Source of the DNA: Shewanella sp.
GTDB lineage: Bacteria > Pseudomonadota > Gammaproteobacteria > Enterobacterales > Shewanellaceae
Assembly (NCBI GenBank): GCA_004195335.1
Contig: SDWK01000522.1
Coordinates: forward strand, 1-30,104
DNA: 30,104 nucleotides
Direction: 5' to 3'
Shown: in pieces, positions 16,761 to 25,614 of the stretch
Layout of the letters: the number at the start of each line of letters is the position of its first letter
How positions within the stretch are numbered: position 1 is the stretch's first letter
Made by a program: the position numbers and the translations under genes
Notes under the pieces: generated by a model
Databases searched by the model: none
What the model was told of the DNA's origin: nothing
Seen by the model: the letters and a program-made list of their open reading frames with translations, nothing else

Positions 16761-17758
16761 GCCGAACTGCGTGTTTGGATCCAAACCTTACCTTCACCGG
16801 AGAAGCGACAGACTAAGCCCTCTCCCGAGAAAAAGAGCGACTTGTAACCGCCCACTTTCGTGATCTTATATTCAAGACCTGAGGTGAAGCCCACGATATT
16901 GCCGGTATCGACCACATAATCATCCGTCACATCAATTTCGATAATGGCGCCGTAGGAGTTAAACCAGAGATCGCCTTTACCTTGGGCTCGAATTAAAAAC
17001 AGACTCTCCCCAGAGAAAAAGCCTTTCACTAATCCCTGCCATTTACTCTCAATCTCAACGCCGCTGCTGCAAGCCACAAACGCTGAGTTCTGTAGGTAGA
17101 TGGTGTCATTATCCAGATACTGATGGCGCAGATCTCCGGGAGCGCCAGGGGCGATGCCCACCTCACCTTCCATATTTGCGGCGGTGAACTCATTAACAAA
17201 GATGTTCTCCCCCGTGACAAAACGGCCCAATCCACCACGCATCTTAGTTTTCATCTGCATGTTGGTGTCCATGGTAGCCATGGCCGATGCTTCCACTTTT
17301 AGCATCTCACCCGCTGGGACATGTACCGTTACAAACCCATAATCTGGTTGACCCGCCATCTCGAACTTAAGACCCTTAAACTTAAAATCAGCCTGCGCTT
17401 GGTCAGGGGATGTTTGCAATTCACTATTCACAACGTCTTCCTTTTTATGAACCTCTTGCTCATCCTGAACTTCGGCTGCAGATGAGGTCATCAACATCTC
17501 TTCATTGCTCGTTTCAGACTCAAGCATCTGTACCGGATTGATTTCACAATGCAGACCAGACTTTTGTAAGATCAGCTGGATCTTATTTGCGGTATCGCCA
17601 TCAACAGACTTTTTAACGACTAATGGAGCCTTGTTAAAAAAATCTTGCGCTTTATCTATAGGTAACTTAAATAACTTGGCAAATACGGCAATGGCATCTG
17701 ACAGCTCAATATCGCCAATCAGTTCACCAGTAAGGGTAATATTATAAGTTTGATTCAT
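16709..17758 (-). CDS. AIM24/TIGR00266 protein with N-terminal L7/L12-like domain (third paralogue)
   Basis: 349-aa protein. Residues about 130-345 form a beta-rich AIM24 (TIGR00266) domain, with the typical end LFFSGEGLVCRFSGEGKVWI followed by QTRS. The two neighbours have the same domain. Unlike them it has a separate N-terminal domain (about 1-80), whose segment FAKLFKLPIDKAQDFFNKAP and then VVKKSVDGDTANKIQLILQK resembles a ribosomal L7/L12 C-terminal-like fold. An acidic linker follows (about 80-125). AIM24 in yeast is a mitochondrial inner-membrane protein. The bacterial function is unknown. The ribosome site AAGGGG overlaps the upstream gene's TAA and sits 7 nt before ATG 17758. GTG 17761 is too close to it. 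Confidence 0.85.
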   Translation of the reverse strand: MNQTYNITLTGELIGDIELSDAIAVFAKLFKLPIDKAQDFFNKAPLVVKKSVDGDTANKIQLILQKSGLHCEINPVQMLESETSNEEMLMTSSAAEVQDEQEVHKKEDVVNSELQTSPDQAQADFKFKGLKFEMAGQPDYGFVTVHVPAGEMLKVEASAMATMDTNMQMKTKMRGGLGRFVTGENIFVNEFTAANMEGEVGIAPGAPGDLRHQYLDNDTIYLQNSAFVACSSGVEIESKWQGLVKGFFSGESLFLIRAQGKGDLWFNSYGAIIEIDVTDDYVVDTGNIVGFTSGLEYKITKVGGYKSLFFSGEGLVCRFSGEGKVWIQTRSSAAFVGWAHWFRPVNKKG

Positions 17759-17769
17759 CACAGTTCCCC

Positions 17770-18453
17770 TTAAGCTTTACGTGCGCGAAGTGATGATCTC
17801 AATACGCCGCCAAAGCTCGATGGATTATGAGATTGACACCACACCGTTCCCGTACCTTTGAACTTACACACTAAGCCTTCACCACCAAGAAACGAGTGCA
17901 ACCAGCTCTTGCCTGCCTTAGTAATAGTGAAATCTAAGGTTTCATCGAAAGCGACAATATGACCAGAATCTACAATGTATTCCCCATCGACTTCTACCGG
18001 ATAAATAGCGCCAAAAGAGGAGATAAGGATCTTACCTTTTCCTTTAAGATTCAACCAGATCACACTCTCGCCAGACAGCAAAGACTTAAACCCTTGCCAC
18101 CCCATATCGACGTCAATGCCTTCCGATGAAGCCATATAGGCGCCATTTTGTACGATAAGACTTTCATTATCTAAGTCCATAGTCATCATGTCGCCGGCAA
18201 GGCTGGTTCCCAGAAACACCTCTCCCGAACCTTGCTTAGGTTCAAAATGATTGAGGAACAGAGATTCGCCAGCCAACATGCGTTTAGCCGCTTTAAAGAA
18301 ACCACCAGACTTCTTCTTATGAGTTGTGGTGGTAATGTCCATATTGCCGCTCATGGCGATCATGGCACCAGCCTCGGCTGTAATCATTTGCCCCGCTTGA
18401 AGCGTTATTTTGGCAGCCGTATTACCGGGACGATGTAACAATTCAATTTCCAT
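17770..18453 (-). CDS. AIM24/TIGR00266 family protein (second paralogue)
   Basis: 227-aa beta-rich protein consisting of only the AIM24 domain. Visible family features are QMITAEAGAMIAMSGNMDI, ESLFLNHF, the central VQNGAYMASSEGIDVDMGWQ, GKILISSFGAIYPVEVDGEY, VDSGHIVAFDETLDFTIT and the closing LGGEGLVCKFKGTGTVWCQS. No signal peptide or membrane helix is present. It is 11 bp upstream of the third paralogue and 19 bp downstream of the first, so the three are one operon. GGGAGAGA precedes the ATG. Function is unknown. Tandem paralogues suggest a hetero-oligomer, by analogy only. Confidence 0.88.
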   Translation of the reverse strand: MEIELLHRPGNTAAKITLQAGQMITAEAGAMIAMSGNMDITTTTHKKKSGGFFKAAKRMLAGESLFLNHFEPKQGSGEVFLGTSLAGDMMTMDLDNESLIVQNGAYMASSEGIDVDMGWQGFKSLLSGESVIWLNLKGKGKILISSFGAIYPVEVDGEYIVDSGHIVAFDETLDFTITKAGKSWLHSFLGGEGLVCKFKGTGTVWCQSHNPSSFGGVLRSSLRARKA

Positions 18454-18472
18454 TATGCATTCTCTCCCTGAA

Positions 18473-19138
18473 CTATCTGAACTTTGGGTTTAGCCAACCA
18501 GCAAGACCTGAGACGCTTCGGCTCTGGACAATTATTTTTCCCTTGCCCTCCACCCGAGTCACTAAGCCTTCACCACCAAAGAAACTAGAGAAAATGCCCC
18601 CAGCCAACTGTAACTTAAGTTTTATCCCGGGCTCATAGGCCACCAAATGAGATGTATCGACAATATACTCACCATCGATCTCTTTCTCGAGCAGTGCACC
18701 GTAAGCGCCATACCAAACTTTACCATTGCCAGTTACCGTCAGTTTAAACAGGCCTTCCCGAGCGATAAAAGAGACCAAACCAGCCCATCTCAAGCCTAAG
18801 GTCACCCCTTCTGTCGATGCTAGATAAGCCCCAGGTTGAAGGTTAAATTCATTTCCATTGAGTTCATAGCAACGGATCTCTCCGGGAACAGGTTGAACTA
18901 AGGTCACTCGTTTCGGCGCAGATGTATTATTACTAAAGCGACTAATAAACAGAGTTTCGCCACCTAAATACTTCTTCAATAAGCCTTTAAAAAATCCCCC
19001 ATTGAAGGTTGCTGTTAAATCTAAATCAGCATCCATACTGCTCATGGCATCAGATTCAGCAATGACTGCCTCACCCGGTTCCAGATCGATATCTATGTAG
19101 GAAAAGGCTTGAGAGCCCTTTATTTTTGCTTCCATCAT
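18473..19138 (-). CDS. AIM24/TIGR00266 family protein (first paralogue)
   Basis: 221-aa AIM24-domain protein. It shares with the other two paralogues EPGEAVIAESDAMSSMDADL, GGETLFISRFSNN, LQPGAYLASTEGVTLGLRWA, GKVWYGAYGALLEKEIDGEY, VDTSHLVAYEPGIKLKLQ and the closing FGGEGLVTRVEGKGKIIVQS. It is the most diverged of the three at the C-terminus. It lies 79 bp downstream of the M48 protease gene on the same strand. AAGGGA lies just before two adjacent ATGs (19138 and 19135), and the second has the better spacing. No membrane segment is present. Function is unknown. Confidence 0.87.
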   Translation of the reverse strand: MMEAKIKGSQAFSYIDIDLEPGEAVIAESDAMSSMDADLDLTATFNGGFFKGLLKKYLGGETLFISRFSNNTSAPKRVTLVQPVPGEIRCYELNGNEFNLQPGAYLASTEGVTLGLRWAGLVSFIAREGLFKLTVTGNGKVWYGAYGALLEKEIDGEYIVDTSHLVAYEPGIKLKLQLAGGIFSSFFGGEGLVTRVEGKGKIIVQSRSVSGLAGWLNPKFR

Positions 19139-19217
19139 ATTTCCCTTTTATCATTTATGACTTATTACTTAGACAATTCATTCCACTCTGTCTGGTAAGT
19201 ACATCAGCAGTCACTAA

Positions 19218-20399
19218 TTAACCTTCAGGCTCATCCTGTTCGACAACAAAGTCAGCAACCCCATCGCGTAGCAAGTTAAATTCATCGGTTAACACAATAA
19301 ATTCAGCCTCTATACTTTCGGCCCTAGCTTGCAAATTCTCGATACGATCTTTGGTCGCTGGGTGAGAGCTCAAAAAACCAAGACCAGCCTCGATTAGACT
19401 ACGTTGGTCTTCATCTTCTATCTTCTCCAGAACCTTAGCCTCTTTATCCAACAGCTTTTTAAAAAACAGAGGCAGCCCCTTGGGGTCAATATTGGCGGCG
19501 ACTAAAATATCAAAACCTTGTTCATCTGCTTGGGTCTCAAACTGGCGTGAATAACCTTGATTGATCAACAAGGGAGCCGAGTCGACCACAACGGCCATCA
19601 AACCCGAAACGTCGCCAAGAACCGCACTTAAGATCAAGTAGCTACCCGCACTTGAGATCAAATTACGAATGCCATGTTGCTCACGAACATGGGTGATCTC
19701 ATGGCTCAATACGCCTAATAACTCTTCGGCCGAATCGGCAGCTAAGATCAATCCGGAGTTGATCACCACCACACCACCAGGCAGGGCAAACGCGTTCAGC
19801 TGTGGATCGTCACTAATATAGAATTTATAGTCATAACGTTTATCCGGTATCGCCCTCAGCAGGGGTTGAACTAAAGGAGTGAGTAATTGATTCGCTCTCT
19901 TCTCATCCATAATTTCAGACTGCAATGAATACTGATCGAAACTCGATGAACCTAAAGACTCCTCCCACTCTACAGGAACTTGTTTAGCTAACATCTTACT
20001 GCCCATGCCTAAACTACCGAGCAAACCTAACGGAACTAAAACACACAGAAGAATAACCACAGTCAATATCAACCAGTTCAATTGACGCTTATTGCGAGCC
20101 TGTGACATCACCCCACTCAGGTGTGGAGCTTGCTTTAGAAAGGGATTTTTTAAAATCGAACGATCGGAACAATAGAATCGCCATTCGGCGCATCCGGGAT
20201 GATTAAAGAAGATCAGCCGATCACTTGCACCGCCTTGAGATATCTCAAGTTCAGCAAAGCCAAGTTGAATTTTTTTATCGTTAACCGTAAACATCAGGTG
20301 GGTTTTACATATGGTCAATTGACCCGAGGCACGTCCTTTAGGGAGTGCTGAATGAATACCGTGACAAAGATATTGGTATTCAGAGCGAACCGCTGCCAT
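19218..20399 (-). CDS. M48-family metalloprotease with N-terminal cytosolic domain
   Basis: 393-aa membrane-anchored zinc protease. An N-terminal beta-rich domain of about 100 residues (possibly PH-like) is followed by one membrane helix (about 107-133, LNWLILTVVILLCVLVPLGL). The peptidase domain has the zinc motif SHEITHVREQHG (HEITH 233-237) and a third ligand, probably E288, in FETQADEQGF. LNAFALPGGVVVINSGLI is the usual M48 active-site edge strand. Related M48 proteins act in membrane or periplasmic protein quality control (HtpX, BepA/LoiP types). It heads the run of three AIM24 genes, suggesting a shared job. AGGAT precedes the ATG. Confidence 0.9.
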   Translation of the reverse strand: MAAVRSEYQYLCHGIHSALPKGRASGQLTICKTHLMFTVNDKKIQLGFAELEISQGGASDRLIFFNHPGCAEWRFYCSDRSILKNPFLKQAPHLSGVMSQARNKRQLNWLILTVVILLCVLVPLGLLGSLGMGSKMLAKQVPVEWEESLGSSSFDQYSLQSEIMDEKRANQLLTPLVQPLLRAIPDKRYDYKFYISDDPQLNAFALPGGVVVINSGLILAADSAEELLGVLSHEITHVREQHGIRNLISSAGSYLILSAVLGDVSGLMAVVVDSAPLLINQGYSRQFETQADEQGFDILVAANIDPKGLPLFFKKLLDKEAKVLEKIEDEDQRSLIEAGLGFLSSHPATKDRIENLQARAESIEAEFIVLTDEFNLLRDGVADFVVEQDEPEG

Positions 20400-20740
20400 A
20401 AGTGATCCTTCACATCATGAGATTTGTGGATTTAAAGTCAATCCATACCCTATCAATATCTTAGGTCTTATACCAACGCTATTAGCTTGATCGTTTCATT
20501 TGAGTGTTCATCATAGCGAATGGCACTAACATTGAAGATATTTCAGGGCGTTTATAGGGTGTAGTAAACAGGGAAGCGTAATCAGGATTGAGCTTTTTAG
20601 CCGTTGTTAATGGCTAAAAAATAAAAATGGCAGTTTAATTCAGTTTATCTGATCTCTGCCTAAACCAAGTTGCAATAGAGTAACGGTCACACTTAGGAAT
20701 CTGCTCAAATCGCAAACCAACACGCACACTTAAAAAACAG
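20400..20740. other. 341-bp gap with a dyad but no gene
   Basis: No coding frame of interest. It contains a 9-bp inverted repeat TTTTTAGCC (20594-20602) / GGCTAAAAA (20612-20620), with no T-run after the second arm on either strand. The rest is unstructured to my eye. Upstream signals of the M48 gene must lie in the left part. Confidence 0.5.
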
Positions 20741-22177
20741 TTAAGGTTTTATCCAGATGAGTTCGGGTAACGCATTAAGGTCGAGCTTGTCACCATAAGT
20801 TGCTATAGCAAGGGCTCGAGGGCAAGTGCCGATCTCCTGCTGCAGCTTATCGACCAGCCCCTCTTGTGCCTCTGACTCACCATGTATCAAGACTAATGGT
20901 GGTCTGTCTTTAAAATGACAATACCAGCGTATCAACTCGGCTTGATCCGCATGTGCAGAGAGGCCACCGACCGTATGAATAGCCGCTTTCACATCTATAC
21001 TCTTACCGTTAATTGTGAGCTGTTTGGCCCCATCCACTAACAATCGACCCGGCGTGCTAATGGCCTGATAACCACAGATGATCACGTCGCACTCACTGCG
21101 CCATAGATTATGCTCCAGATGACAGCGGATACGCCCACCATTACACATACCGCTACCTGCAATGATGATATACCCTTTATGTATATCGTTGAGCAGCATG
21201 GACTCGTCGGTGCTGAGAATAAAATCCACATTGGATAACAGCGGATGTTGCCCGGGATGCATACGGGTAAAACGTTTAAAGTCATCGTCCATCAAGGGAT
21301 AGTTATTCAGATACACCCGAGTCGCCTCTATTGCCATGGGGCTATCGAGACAGATTTTCCACCGAGACAGATCCCACTCCTTTGCGTACAGGTGAAACAG
21401 GTATAACAGCTCCTGTGCACGTCCCACTGAAAATGCCGGCAGAAGAATATTGCCATGGCTTTCACTGATCGCTTTAGAGAAGATCTGTTTCAGCTCTTCC
21501 ATTGTGTCATCCCAACTGCGATGCATGCGGTTACCGTAGGTGCTCTCCATCATCACCAGATCGGCACTGTCGACTAAACAGGGGTCTTTCAATAAGGGCA
21601 TACCCTCACGGCCTAAGTCGCCACTGAAAACCAGTTTTTTTTGTTCACTCCCTTCTCCTAAGAAAAGTTCGACTATCGCCGATCCCAATATATGGCCAGC
21701 ATCTGACAGACAGATATCGACGTGGGGGATAATCCGGGTCATCTCGCCATAATCCAACAACACAAACAGGGCCATGGCTCTATCGACATCCTCTTCAATA
21801 AACAGGGGTTCGATAGGCTCCATCTCTTGCTTGGCCCGCTTCTTATTCAATCTTTCCGCATCACGTCGCTGCAGCATGGCCGCATCTTTTAACATGATGG
21901 CACACAGCTCAGCGGTCGCTTTATGGGTAAAGATAGGGCCAGTGAATCCAGACTTAACCAGTAGAGGAAGGCGACCGGAATGGTCGATATGGGCATGACT
22001 TAACACGACGGCTGCGATTGTTTTAGGATCGAACAGAAAAGGCTCATGGTTACGCAGTTGGTCTGCCTTCCCCCCCTGAATGAGCCCACAGTCTAACAGC
22101 AGTTGCTGGCCATCCACCTCCAACAGATGACACGATCCGGTGACCTCCTGCGTCGCCCCTAAAAACTGCAACGTCAT
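20741..22177 (-). CDS. MBL-fold/beta-CASP metallo-hydrolase (CPSF73/RNase J-like)
   Basis: About 478-aa protein of the metallo-beta-lactamase superfamily with a beta-CASP insert and a C-terminal RMMBL segment. The signature HAHIDHSGRLP carries the HxHxDH metal ligands (about 61-66). Further metal ligands lie in DAGHILGSA and FSGDLGREGMPLL. The beta-CASP part is STYGNRMHRS to AGSGMCNGGRIRCHL. The closing VGGLSAHADQAELIRW holds the last histidines. Family members are RNA endo- or exonucleases (CPSF73, YSH1, RNase J). Bacterial members of this kind (such as TTHA0252) degrade RNA. Start: AAGGA (22188-22184) lies 7 nt before ATG 22177. The first ATG (22183) directly abuts it and is unlikely. Apparently a single-gene unit. 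Confidence 0.9.
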   Translation of the reverse strand: MTLQFLGATQEVTGSCHLLEVDGQQLLLDCGLIQGGKADQLRNHEPFLFDPKTIAAVVLSHAHIDHSGRLPLLVKSGFTGPIFTHKATAELCAIMLKDAAMLQRRDAERLNKKRAKQEMEPIEPLFIEEDVDRAMALFVLLDYGEMTRIIPHVDICLSDAGHILGSAIVELFLGEGSEQKKLVFSGDLGREGMPLLKDPCLVDSADLVMMESTYGNRMHRSWDDTMEELKQIFSKAISESHGNILLPAFSVGRAQELLYLFHLYAKEWDLSRWKICLDSPMAIEATRVYLNNYPLMDDDFKRFTRMHPGQHPLLSNVDFILSTDESMLLNDIHKGYIIIAGSGMCNGGRIRCHLEHNLWRSECDVIICGYQAISTPGRLLVDGAKQLTINGKSIDVKAAIHTVGGLSAHADQAELIRWYCHFKDRPPLVLIHGESEAQEGLVDKLQQEIGTCPRALAIATYGDKLDLNALPELIWIKP

Positions 22178-22183
22178 TCTCAT

Positions 22184-22480
22184 ATCCTTGGCCTATTTTT
22201 ATCCCATCTTAATTTAAGGATAGACTATGTCACTGGCAGTAATAGGATAAATGACAAAATGGTTGGGATTTTAACAAGGTAAACATTAGGCGTAAGCCAT
22301 TACAGTAAAAGACAATAATGATGTAACCCTATCGATGAGCAGACGTCGCCGGTGAAGGGCATTAAACAGAAGTGAAAATCATCAAACCATAACATCGATT
22401 GCCAATCGTCCATGGCATTCGACATAACTTTCTATTACAAGATGTCCCGACACAACGTCGATTGTTAATCGTCCATGACA
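22184..22480. other. upstream gap of the MBL gene with a repeated dyad
   Basis: No gene is seen. The right part holds two direct copies of a 28-bp element with four differences, at 22391-22418 and 22454-22481 (period 63). Each contains a dyad, CGATTGCCAATCG in one and CGATTGTTAATCG in the other, followed by TCCATG. They could be protein-binding sites upstream of the MBL gene or remnants of a small repeat. Neither is established. Confidence 0.55.
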
Positions 22481-22481
22481 T

Positions 22482-22516
22482 AAAAAAGCAGCATTGAATC
22501 ACTTCAATGCTGCTTC
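22482..22516 (-). terminator. intrinsic terminator of the class V aminotransferase gene
   Basis: On the minus strand AGCAGCATTGAA pairs with TTCAATGCTGCT around a 4-nt loop (12-bp perfect stem), followed by TTTTTTA. It lies 25 bp after the stop codon. Confidence 0.93.
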
Positions 22517-22540
22517 TGTTTATCGCGCTAAACTCACAAG

Positions 22541-23683
22541 CTAGTTCAGTACATCTTCCAAAGCTTTCAGGCACAAGGCGACATTCTCGCGGCGGGCACC
22601 GAAGCCCATCAGACCGATACGCCATGCCTTACCTGCTAACGCACCCAAGCCTGCTCCGATCTCCAGGTTATAGTTCTCTAATAGTTGAGTGCGTACGGCG
22701 GCGTCATCGATCCCCTCAGGAATATAGACCGCATTGAGCTGAGGCAGACGTGAAGCCTCATCGACCACAAACTTAAGCCCCAATCCTTCTAGACCCTGAC
22801 GCAGCACTTGGTGCATATCTGCATGGCGCAGCCAGGCGGCTTCCAAGCCTTCGTTAGCCAATACACGTAGTGATTCATGCAGCGCGTAGAGCGCATTCAC
22901 CGGAGCCGTATGATGATAACTACGCTTTGCACCGTTATCGGCTGTACCACTCCAATAACCCATCACTAAGGTTTGATCTAAGAACCAACTCTGCACCGGG
23001 GTTTTACGCCCTTTAAGCTTCGCAACTGCCGCAGGTGAAAACGACACAGGTGACAGACCCGGCACACAAGAGAGACACTTCTGACTGCCGGAATAGATGG
23101 CATCTATGCCCCACTCGTCGACTCTCAGTTCGACGCCGCCGAGTGATGTCACCGCATCGACTATCGAAAGACAGTCATATTGCTTTGCCAATGCACACAA
23201 GGTTTTTGCATCGGATAGTGCGCCAGTTGAAGTTTCCGCATGAACGAAGGCTAAAAATTTGGCATCTGGATGCGCCTTCAGGGCCGCTTCCACATCTGCC
23301 GGGTTCACCGCTTCGCCCCACTCATTGTCGACCACAACGGCTATGGCGCCGACGCGTTCGACGTTCTGACGCATACGTTCACCGAATACACCATTGCGAC
23401 ACACAATCACCTTCTCGCCCGCTTCGACCAAGTTGACGAAACACGTCTCCATACCCGCGGAGCCTGGCGCCGAGACGGCAAGCGTCATCTCATTGGTCGT
23501 TTGGAACGCATACTGAATCAGCTCTTTAAGCTCATCCATCATGCCAACAAACAAGGGGTCTAAATGACCTATGGTTGGGCGAGACTGAGCGGCAAGTACT
23601 TCGGGATACACATCGGATGGACCAGGGCCCATCAAGGTTCTACGTGGGGGATTAAACGCATCGATATAGGGTGCAACTAACAT
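22541..23683 (-). CDS. class V aminotransferase, alanine-glyoxylate/serine-glyoxylate type
   Basis: 380-aa PLP enzyme of the AGXT/SPT-like class V aminotransferases. Visible features are [20 protein letters not shown] at the N-terminus, [15 protein letters not shown] (PLP phosphate pocket), [11 protein letters not shown], the PLP-ring aspartate D176 in [14 protein letters not shown], and the Schiff-base lysine K202 in [13 protein letters not shown]. It probably transfers an amino group from alanine or serine to glyoxylate. The exact donor is not determinable. It lies just downstream of the ilv operon, separated by a terminator, so it is a separate unit. AGGAAAGAAG precedes the ATG. Confidence 0.88.
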   Translation of the reverse strand: MLVAPYIDAFNPPRRTLMGPGPSDVYPEVLAAQSRPTIGHLDPLFVGMMDELKELIQYAFQTTNEMTLAVSAPGSAGMETCFVNLVEAGEKVIVCRNGVFGERMRQNVERVGAIAVVVDNEWGEAVNPADVEAALKAHPDAKFLAFVHAETSTGALSDAKTLCALAKQYDCLSIVDAVTSLGGVELRVDEWGIDAIYSGSQKCLSCVPGLSPVSFSPAAVAKLKGRKTPVQSWFLDQTLVMGYWSGTADNGAKRSYHHTAPVNALYALHESLRVLANEGLEAAWLRHADMHQVLRQGLEGLGLKFVVDEASRLPQLNAVYIPEGIDDAAVRTQLLENYNLEIGAGLGALAGKAWRIGLMGFGARRENVALCLKALEDVLN

Positions 23684-24038
23684 CTTCTTTCCTCGGTAAG
23701 GTCTTCTCTGAAAGATAAGGGGTTAAGGTTAACTCGTATCGGATATATACGAATTCCCTACATATTAAACAGGTATATTAATATTCCAGTGCCTTAAGGC
23801 ATCTTATTTTTTAGCTTTAATGAGCACAAGTGGACTTAAGGCTAACCCGCCACCAACGTTCCCATTAAACTTAAACTTAAACTTAAACTCAGAATTCAAA
23901 CTGGTGTTTGAAAAGCAACCATAACATAAAAAAGGACGCGATTGCGTCCTCTCAATTTTTTAAAATACTCACTGGTGTTAACGAGTTATGCGTAACAGGA
24001 CATACCTCTATTATCCCGCACTATAGCTCTTAATTACT
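23684..24038. other. 355-bp gap between ilvA and the aminotransferase gene
   Basis: It holds the ilv operon terminator (23928-23951), a 4x TTAAAC microsatellite (23865-23888), and a TCGTAT-N7-ATACGA inverted repeat (23734-23752) about 50 bp before the aminotransferase start, which could be an operator. No gene is seen. Confidence 0.6.
23928..23951 (-). terminator. intrinsic terminator of the ilv operon
   Basis: On the minus strand GGACGC-AATC-GCGTCC is followed directly by TTTTTT. It is about 90 bp after the ilvA stop codon. Confidence 0.88.
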
Positions 24039-25613
24039 CTACTCTCTATTATCCAGGAAGAGCTTATAAGCTGGGCTGCTTGTTTCCTCCTGATAGACGA
24101 AACCAAGCTCAGTGAGAAACTGCTGAAATGCCACATTATCGCTTTCAGGCACTTCAAACCCGGCAAGCACTCTGCCATAAGCTGCGCCATGATTACGATA
24201 GTGAAATAAACTGATGTTCCATTTGCTCTGCAGAGTTGTCAAAAACTTAAACAGGGCGCCAGGATGCTCTGGAAATTCGAAGCTAAACAGGCGTTCCTCG
24301 AGTGGCTCAGGTGGGTGTCCACCCACCATGTAGCGCACATGCAGTTTAGCGGTTTCGTCACGAGACAAGTCTTGCACTTCAAAACCATCATTTTCGAGTC
24401 TGGCAATGATCTCATCAAGCTCAACTTGTCCTTCAGACAAACGAATGCCCGCAAATACCACCGCTTTATCACGACTACTGAAACGATAGTTAAATTCAGT
24501 CATCACCCGCTTTTCGAGTAACTCACAGAACCTTAGGAATATCCCCGGCCTCTCTGGCACTTTTACCGCCAAGATAGCCTCTTTCTGCTCACCGAGTTCA
24601 CAGCGCTCCGAGACGTAACGCAGGCTATGAAAGTTCACGTTGGCACCACTCAAAATCGCGGCCACTTTCTCGCCTTTACCTTGGTTGCCCATGTACTTTT
24701 TAAGGCCAGCAAGAGCTAAGGCCCCAGCTGGCTCGGCGATAGCGCGAGTATCTTCGAAGATATCTTTCACCGCGGCGCAGATCTCATCAGAGGTCACAGT
24801 GATCACCCCATCCACATACTGACGCGCCACTTTAAATGGCTCGGCGCCAATTTGTTTAACCGCAACGCCATCGGCAAACAGGCCCACTTGTGGCAACACT
24901 ACGCGCTCACCTGCCTCGAGTGCCGCTTTTAAACAGGCTGAATCTTCTGGCTCGACACCGATAATTTTTACTTGTGGCATCACGGCTTTATAAAATGCGG
25001 CGATACCCGCAATCAATCCACCGCCGCCCACTGGCACAAACACCACCTCGATATCACGCTGCTGTTGCAACATCTCTTGGGCTATCGTTCCTTGGCCGGC
25101 TATCACTGCTTCATCATCGAAAGGGGCTACATACACACGCCCTTCTGTTTCTGCCAGTTCTTGAGCATAAGCATTAGCCTGATCGAACGCTTGACCGTGG
25201 AGTATCACCTCTCCGCCCAAACGCCTTACCGCATCGACTTTAATCTCTGGAGTCGTCTCAGGCATCACTATCACAGCACTAATACCACGAGCGGCAGCCG
25301 ACATGGCCACCCCTTGAGCATGGTTACCCGCAGAGGCACAAACCACACCACATTGGCATTCCTCTGCAGTCAATTCAGATATCTTGTTATAAGCGCCACG
25401 CAACTTAAACGAGTGTACCGGCTGCATATCTTCACGCTTCAGAAAAACCTGGCAACCCAGACGGGCCGATAGCTTATTCAAGCTTGAGAGTGGCGTGACT
25501 TTGGCCACATCATACACAGAGGAGAGTAAAATCTTCTGTAGATAATAGTGAGCCAAATCTACTTGTGAGTTTGTAGACTGACCTGCTTGTGAACCTGAAG
25601 CTAACTCAGTCAT
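24039..25613 (-). CDS. ilvA: biosynthetic threonine deaminase (threonine ammonia-lyase)
   Basis: 524 aa (E. coli IlvA 514). PLP-dependent conversion of threonine to 2-oxobutyrate, the first committed step of isoleucine synthesis. The Schiff-base lysine is in HSFKLRGAYNK (K70). The PLP phosphate loop VPVGGGGLIAGIA and CASAGNHAQGVA are intact. Two ACT-like regulatory domains follow (about 335-415 and 425-510: AILAVKVPERPGIFLRFCEL and LFSFEFPEHPGALFKFLTTL). This is the allosteric biosynthetic form, with isoleucine inhibition expected. Start: GGAGG in the last codons of ilvD lies 6 nt before ATG 25613, 1 bp after the ilvD stop. The frame is open to 25679 but has no such signal there. Confidence 0.96.
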   Translation of the reverse strand: MTELASGSQAGQSTNSQVDLAHYYLQKILLSSVYDVAKVTPLSSLNKLSARLGCQVFLKREDMQPVHSFKLRGAYNKISELTAEECQCGVVCASAGNHAQGVAMSAAARGISAVIVMPETTPEIKVDAVRRLGGEVILHGQAFDQANAYAQELAETEGRVYVAPFDDEAVIAGQGTIAQEMLQQQRDIEVVFVPVGGGGLIAGIAAFYKAVMPQVKIIGVEPEDSACLKAALEAGERVVLPQVGLFADGVAVKQIGAEPFKVARQYVDGVITVTSDEICAAVKDIFEDTRAIAEPAGALALAGLKKYMGNQGKGEKVAAILSGANVNFHSLRYVSERCELGEQKEAILAVKVPERPGIFLRFCELLEKRVMTEFNYRFSSRDKAVVFAGIRLSEGQVELDEIIARLENDGFEVQDLSRDETAKLHVRYMVGGHPPEPLEERLFSFEFPEHPGALFKFLTTLQSKWNISLFHYRNHGAAYGRVLAGFEVPESDNVAFQQFLTELGFVYQEETSSPAYKLFLDNRE

Positions 25614-25614
25614 A

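Noticed and set aside
20594..20620. Intrinsic terminator for the MBL gene
   Set aside because: The stem has T's in its first arm and A's in its second on both strands, so no U-tract follows the hairpin.
24972..25472. 166-codon plus-strand frame antisense to ilvA
   Set aside because: It lies over the conserved PLP domain of ilvA. The His/Cys/Thr-rich composition is typical of a shadow frame.
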